A DNA stretch of 64,000 nt from Legionella jordanis (GTDB lineage Bacteria; Pseudomonadota; Gammaproteobacteria; Legionellales; Legionellaceae). Of this stretch, positions 59,710 through 64,000 are shown piece after piece. The stretch lies in the NCBI RefSeq assembly GCF_900637635.1, contig NZ_LR134383.1, positions 267,501 to 331,500 on the forward strand, read 5' to 3'. Position numbers and translations under genes: made by a program. The first letter of the stretch is position 1, and every line of letters begins with the position of its first letter. Below the pieces are notes generated by a model, which saw only the letters and a program-made list of their open reading frames with translations, ran no database searches and was not told the origin of the DNA.

Positions 59710-61086
59710 TTAGCTCGTAAACGTCAAATTGACTTGAAACAAGGATTCAATTTGACGTACATAACGTCTCTTTAACAGTAAAATAATCACATGATCACCA
59801 GATTCCAACTGCAGGTCAGGCTCTGGCATTAACAGTTTATCTTCACGCATCACGGCAGCAATAAAACTACTTGGTGGAAGCTCAATTTGCGACAATTGAC
59901 GACCTACTACCTGTGAAGTTAGCTCATCCCCATGAGTAATGAGCTCAATCGCCTCTGCTTCGTCATTTTGCAGACGGTATACCTTAACCATATTTCCACG
60001 GCGAAGTTTAGTAAGAATGCTACCAATGGTAATCAATTGAGGCGAGATTGCATGATCAATTACACTGTCTTCAATTAGGTCAACATAGGCATTGCGATTG
60101 ACAAGAGCAATGACATGTCGTGCTCCCAAACGTTTGGCTTGCAAACAGGACATGATGTTGGCCTCATCGTCGTTAGTTACTGCGCAAAATACATCTGTGA
60201 ATTCGATGTTTTCACTCACAAGCAGGTCCCGATCAGCGATATCACCTTGCAAAACCGTCCCTTTATGCAATTGCGAAGCAAGATCGCTTGCGCGCGATAG
60301 ATTGCGATCTATCACTTTGATTCGATACTTGTTTTCCAGGGTCTCAGCGAGTTTTGAACCGATATGCCCGCCACCTGCGATCATGATTCGGCGGTTTGGG
60401 TGCGTATAGCGGCCAAGGGCGATGAGGAGCTGTTGAATAGCGTGCGGAGAGGCGATAAAAAGTACATCATCGCCGATAACAATCTCACAATTATCTTCTG
60501 GGGCAATTGCTGTTTTATCGCGAAAAATAGCCACCACCCGAGCTTCAATCGGTGCTAAATGATCATACAACTGTTGAATGGTTTTGCCTACCATTACCCC
60601 ACCCGGCTGAGGTTTAATAGTTGCTAATAACAACTTGCCATCAGCAAATTCGAGCAGTTGGGTTACACCTGGATAATCAATGAGGTTTTCTATATGTTCT
60701 GTAACCAGTTTTTCAGGACTAATGCAAACGTCCACCGGCACATGATCGTTGCAAAATAATTGCGGATAATCGTAGTAATCGCGTGAACGTATACGGGCAA
60801 TTTTCGTAGGTGTACGAAACAAGCTGTATGCAATTTGACATCCCATCATGTTAATTTCATCGCTGTTGGTGACCGCAATCAACATGTCAGCTTGCTCAAT
60901 TCCCGCATTAATTAAAATATTCGGGTGGGCGGCTGAACCAAGAACCGTGCGGATATCCAAACGATGTTGCAATTCGCGAAGCCTGTCTTCATCCAAATCA
61001 ACCAAGGTGATGTCATTGTCTTCACGGGCTAAGCTGCGAGCCAAAGTTCCTCCGACTTGTCCTGCTCCAAGAATGACGATTCTCAT
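59710..61086 (-). CDS. trkA: Trk system NAD-binding regulator TrkA
   Basis: TrkA gates TrkH in response to bound nucleotide. The 458-residue protein has two RCK_N-RCK_C units: nucleotide motifs GAGQVGGTLARSL (about 7-19) and GGGHIGSKLAETL (about 239-251), each followed by an RCK_C domain. Its ATG overlaps the dapF stop (ATGA), coupling their translation. Confidence 0.96.
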   Translation of the reverse strand: MRIVILGAGQVGGTLARSLAREDNDITLVDLDEDRLRELQHRLDIRTVLGSAAHPNILINAGIEQADMLIAVTNSDEINMMGCQIAYSLFRTPTKIARIRSRDYYDYPQLFCNDHVPVDVCISPEKLVTEHIENLIDYPGVTQLLEFADGKLLLATIKPQPGGVMVGKTIQQLYDHLAPIEARVVAIFRDKTAIAPEDNCEIVIGDDVLFIASPHAIQQLLIALGRYTHPNRRIMIAGGGHIGSKLAETLENKYRIKVIDRNLSRASDLASQLHKGTVLQGDIADRDLLVSENIEFTDVFCAVTNDDEANIMSCLQAKRLGARHVIALVNRNAYVDLIEDSVIDHAISPQLITIGSILTKLRRGNMVKVYRLQNDEAEAIELITHGDELTSQVVGRQLSQIELPPSSFIAAVMREDKLLMPEPDLQLESGDHVIILLLKRRYVRQIESLFQVNLTFTS

Positions 61087-61916
61087 AACAGCAACACCCC
61101 CTCATAGACAAACTCCGCGGGCCCTTTTAGAAAAATGGGGCCATTCACATCGGGCCATTCAATGATTAACTCTCCCCCTGGTAATTGCACGTGAATGAGG
61201 TTTGAAGATTGATAATAGAGCCTGGCAATGGCCGCAGCCGCAACAGCGCCGCTGCCGCAAGCTTTGGTTTCGCCGCAGCCTCGCTCATATACACGAAGGC
61301 GTATCTGGTCTTTATTGATAATCTCCATAAAACCGGCATTACTTTGCTCAGGAAACAGCGGATGCTCACTAATTTCTTTGCCCAATTGGTTGAGGTTTAG
61401 TTGATCAAGTGCTTCAACGACGCTAACCGCATGGGGGTTTCCGACACTGAGTGCATGGACAGGGTAGGATAACCCATTCGCCAATTCCAGCTGATAAAAA
61501 GTAGCTTGTTGGCCAGCAAGCAAAGGAATGTCAGGCGGAGCAAGCTTGGGAGTGCCCATGTCCACGGTAACACTATCATCAGGATTAATTTGCAACATCA
61601 TTCGAGTTGTTCGAGTGGCAACGGATATCTGCTTTTTTGAAGTTAAGTCATAGTGCAAGAGAAAACGTGCCAGGCAACGAGCGCCATTGCCGCACTGGCC
61701 GACTTCTTGGCCATTGGCATTGAAGATGCGGTAAAAAAAATCGCTATCGGGTGCTGGACTCGGTTCAACAATAAGACATTGGTCAAAACCGATGCCGGTA
61801 TCTCTTTTCGCCCAATTGGCAATGTCTGCAGCATCTACATTGATGGTCTGGCGTACGGCGTCAATTACCATGAAATCGTTACCCAATCCATGCATTTTTG
61901 TAAATCGGATGGTCAT
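61083..61916 (-). CDS. dapF: Diaminopimelate epimerase
   Basis: DapF converts LL- to meso-diaminopimelate for lysine and peptidoglycan. The 277-residue protein has both catalytic cysteines, C75 in GQCGNGARC and C220 in KACGSGAVA, plus the N-terminal MHGLGNDF. It begins 6 bases after the lptM stop and overlaps trkA by 4 bases. Confidence 0.97.
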   Translation of the reverse strand: MTIRFTKMHGLGNDFMVIDAVRQTINVDAADIANWAKRDTGIGFDQCLIVEPSPAPDSDFFYRIFNANGQEVGQCGNGARCLARFLLHYDLTSKKQISVATRTTRMMLQINPDDSVTVDMGTPKLAPPDIPLLAGQQATFYQLELANGLSYPVHALSVGNPHAVSVVEALDQLNLNQLGKEISEHPLFPEQSNAGFMEIINKDQIRLRVYERGCGETKACGSGAVAAAAIARLYYQSSNLIHVQLPGGELIIEWPDVNGPIFLKGPAEFVYEGVLLL

Positions 61917-61922
61917 TTCAGC

Positions 61923-62039
61923 TCACTTGTTTGTGATTGACTGTTTCTGATTATCTGGTAAATACAAAGGTCCTTTCTGACCGCAGCCTGTAAGGCTTAT
62001 TATTATTATTGTTATAGCAATTAGCAAAGATTTGCGCAT
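61923..62039 (-). CDS. lptM: LptM-like small lipoprotein
   Basis: A 38-residue lipoprotein. The signal is MRKSLLIAITIIIISLTG with the lipobox LTGC; C19 would be lipidated. The mature part begins CGQKGPLYLP, the signature of LptM (YifL), which assists LptD maturation in lipopolysaccharide export. lptM next to dapF is the arrangement in E. coli. The mature part is very short (20 residues). There are four consecutive ATA isoleucine codons. Confidence 0.9.
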   Translation of the reverse strand: MRKSLLIAITIIIISLTGCGQKGPLYLPDNQKQSITNK

Positions 62040-62105
62040 AGTTAATTCTGCAAACCAACTAGTATAAAAAATTCAAGTGAAAAGCGCTATCGAAGTTTTA
62101 GGGTA

Positions 62106-63449
62106 CTAAATGGTAAGTTTTAGCCCTTGATCTTCCACTTGCATTTGTTCTGCGTCTGGGTTTCTCAAATTCCTAATGGCATCAATGGCCTTTAGCATGG
62201 ATTTGTTTACCCGCTCATGGGAACGTGGATTTATATGAATTTCCTCGCTATGTTCAACTGAATGTTCCAGCCACTTCAAATTGAATAACAAGGTTGAGGG
62301 GATGTTGGAACCATCTATGTAAACAGGAGAAACAGTAATATAGACGTCTGAAACGTCTTCCTTGATTAGTTTTTCCGCAATAAATTGTTCGATGATTTCA
62401 AGAACATTGTAGTTGGACGCTGCGGTTGCAGGGACTAAATTGTCGGCGGAGTGCATTCCGCCCAGAAAGTAGGCAATGAGATGGGACCAGTGGTATTTGC
62501 TCTGGCTTTCAATGACAATATTTTCACCACAAATTGCAAACACTTGTTGGCAGCTGCCACCCATAAGCTGATTTTGTCCTTGCCGGCGCTTTAACCCACG
62601 TCTTTTTTTAAGCGCTTCCAGGGTGGCAGTAAAGGACAAGGGCTCCAGTTGCTGAAAGAGCAATTTGGGCATTTTTTTCTTGACGGTTTCCTCATCGTCT
62701 ACAGTAATTTGTACCTTTTTAGGAGAGGGGGTTAAGGCCTTAAACAAAGTAAAATCCATGAGGCCAGTTCTGTGTCCATATAGTTTTCTGACCCGGGTCT
62801 GTTTTTCGGGTGTGCGATAAACTTCTGGATAACCTTTAAGCGGTGTGCCGGGGGAGAGAATGTCTATTCGCCTTACTTTAATATTACTAAGATCAGGCTC
62901 ATTTTCCTTGTTGTTGTCGCTGAATAATATGGGCAAATCCTCGGAATCATCGTTTCTAAATCGTCTTCGCTTCACGCGATGGAGGGTTGATTCTTCAGGA
63001 GCTGGCGCTTTTTTGACATGGCGGGGTAACTGTTTTCTCCCCTGGAGCAAGTCAAGGCTTTCTGCATCCCTTCTGATTTGACTTAGGCAGGACAGGAGAA
63101 AGGCACTGCTTAGGCGTTTTACATCTTGCTCTTCAGTGCGGCGAATCAACTGCAGCCATTCTGCTTTACTGAGGTTAAGCCGGCTGATGTTAGGAAGAAC
63201 GCTAGCAACGCGTTTCGCAAAGTTGGGAATTTTGCTCCCTTGTAACTCCGATTGCTCTTCAAGGGAAGTAAAAACGTCTAAAACTTCCATCTGGGCATAG
63301 GGTTGGACGCCTTTAGCTAAAAGCTCGCGTTCATCCGCATTGCTTTGTAAATAAATAATCAAAATATTAAACCAATCCTTTTGGTTAAGCACATAAGCTT
63401 TGGATTTTTTTCCTAAATTGGCAATTAAATTTTGAATTTTTTCTAACAT
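62106..63449 (-). CDS. Putative effector with nuclease-like C-terminus
   Basis: A 447-residue protein with no signal peptide. Residues 1-140 are helical. Residues 140-290 are a low-complexity, probably disordered linker with basic clusters (HRVKRRRFR at 157-165, KKRRGLKRR at 281-289), a KEN tripeptide at 181-183 and three S/T-P-x-K/R sites (T202, T213, S242). The C-terminal part (about 300-395) resembles the beta-beta-alpha fold of DNA/RNA non-specific endonucleases, with H323 in HWSHLIAYFLGG and N346 in ASNYN as candidate catalytic and metal residues. The last residues carry several E and D and end LKLTI, not unlike Dot/Icm signals. Function is inferred, not shown. Confidence 0.6.
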   Translation of the reverse strand: MLEKIQNLIANLGKKSKAYVLNQKDWFNILIIYLQSNADERELLAKGVQPYAQMEVLDVFTSLEEQSELQGSKIPNFAKRVASVLPNISRLNLSKAEWLQLIRRTEEQDVKRLSSAFLLSCLSQIRRDAESLDLLQGRKQLPRHVKKAPAPEESTLHRVKRRRFRNDDSEDLPILFSDNNKENEPDLSNIKVRRIDILSPGTPLKGYPEVYRTPEKQTRVRKLYGHRTGLMDFTLFKALTPSPKKVQITVDDEETVKKKMPKLLFQQLEPLSFTATLEALKKRRGLKRRQGQNQLMGGSCQQVFAICGENIVIESQSKYHWSHLIAYFLGGMHSADNLVPATAASNYNVLEIIEQFIAEKLIKEDVSDVYITVSPVYIDGSNIPSTLLFNLKWLEHSVEHSEEIHINPRSHERVNKSMLKAIDAIRNLRNPDAEQMQVEDQGLKLTI

Positions 63450-63479
63450 CTGAATACTTTGTAAATCGCAATCTGAATG

Positions 63480-63488
63480 ATTATAACA
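63480..63488 (-). promoter_or_regulatory. Extended -10 promoter of the nuclease-like gene
   Basis: Read on the minus strand this is TGTTATAAT, a perfect extended -10. It stands 30 bases before the gene start at 63449. The -35 position has no good match. The same gap serves the divergent esterase gene. Confidence 0.55.
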
Positions 63489-63663
63489 TGAACACAGTGT
63501 TTGAAATAGATCAATTATGATTTTGCTGTATAAGACAGAGTTTATCGCATCGCTTCTGGACTTCTTAATTAGCGCGCTTCTAAAGCCGCTTTTTGCTCAA
63601 GACTGGCTTGCTATCATCCAAGGCTTTGGGGATAATTTGGGGTTTTGATTTTGTGGAGACGCC

Positions 63664-64000
63664 GTGTTAAACGCTTATATAAAGGAACCGCCACAACCGC
63701 CTGAAGCTTGTATCATCTGGATGCATGGTTTGGGTGCGGATGCCAATGACATGTCAGGCCTTGCCAGTCAGTTGCAACTCAATTCAAATGCCGTCCGCCA
63801 CGTATTTCTTGATGCTCCAGTTCGGCCCGTAAGCATCAATAATGGCCTTAAAATGCGTGCCTGGTATGATATTTATGACCTTAGATTCTCCTCCCGTGAG
63901 GACAGGGAAGGCATCTTGGATTCAGAAAACGACATTTTGGCAATCCTTAATGAGCAAATCCAACAGGGTATTCCTTCGAAAAAAATCTGGTTAGCGGGCT
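63664..64000 (+). CDS. Carboxylesterase, alpha/beta hydrolase, 5' part
   Basis: The first 112 residues of a phospholipase/carboxylesterase-type hydrolase are seen, and the window edge cuts the gene. WMHGLGADANDMSGLA (about 20-35) is the oxyanion-hole region, followed by FLDAPVRPVSINNGLKMRAWYDI, as in the EstB and YpfH group. The nucleophile motif G-x-S-x-G would follow immediately after WLAGF, just past the edge. GTG start after a GGAG site. Confidence 0.88.
   Translation, partial: MLNAYIKEPPQPPEACIIWMHGLGADANDMSGLASQLQLNSNAVRHVFLDAPVRPVSINNGLKMRAWYDIYDLRFSSREDREGILDSENDILAILNEQIQQGIPSKKIWLAG

Overview
This window comes from a gamma-proteobacterium of the Legionella type. The assignment rests on gene order, on ribosomal protein S7 carrying an acidic insert of about 18 residues (as I recall it in Legionellales), on a lipid-A-type very-long-chain fatty acid gene set, and on a eukaryote-like, motif-rich protein of the sort Legionella injects into host cells. 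The species cannot be named from the sequence alone.

Bases 1-33,600 form one nearly unbroken block for gene expression, all on the + strand. It opens with the 3' two thirds of a 23S rRNA and a 5S rRNA. Four tRNAs (Thr-TGT, Tyr-GTA, Gly-TCC, Thr-GGT) lead into tuf, followed by tRNA-Trp, secE, nusG, rplKAJL, rpoB and rpoC. The str genes (rpsL, rpsG, fusA, a second tuf) and the S10, spc and alpha ribosomal protein genes follow directly, through secY, rpmJ, rpoA and rplQ, and end at a strong terminator (33567-33597). In E. coli the tufB-rpoBC and str-S10-spc-alpha parts lie far apart; here they adjoin. The two tuf genes look identical along their whole coding length and differ at the stop codon. 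Control elements seen include an L10-type leader, a 14-bp hairpin between rplL and rpoB, and a promoter whose -35 box lies in the loop of the hairpin after rpoC.

Bases 33,600-45,000 hold a 585-base gap, a sugar-cupin protein, ssb, a YajR-like transporter, a FabL-type enoyl reductase and a secreted AMMECR1/helical-barrel protein. The gene set acyl carrier protein - double-hotdog dehydratase - ketosynthase - ketosynthase lacking its cysteine - LpxL-type acyltransferase follows. Its order parallels the acpXL-lpxXL cluster of rhizobia and probably makes or attaches the very long acyl chain of Legionella lipid A. A periplasmic solute-binding protein overlaps its end convergently.

Bases 45,000-64,000 are accessory: a CBS protein, panD, a small membrane protein, a receiver-Hpt phosphorelay protein without a kinase, a four-helix membrane protein, an Hsp20 chaperone, and a 2,855-residue helical protein of unknown function. 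A tight operon lptM-dapF-trkA-trkH (minus strand) follows. Then comes a 447-residue protein with a C-terminal region resembling non-specific nucleases and a linker carrying nuclear-import-like, CDK-site-like and KEN-box-like motifs. The window ends inside a carboxylesterase gene. No insertion sequence, CRISPR array or prophage was seen.
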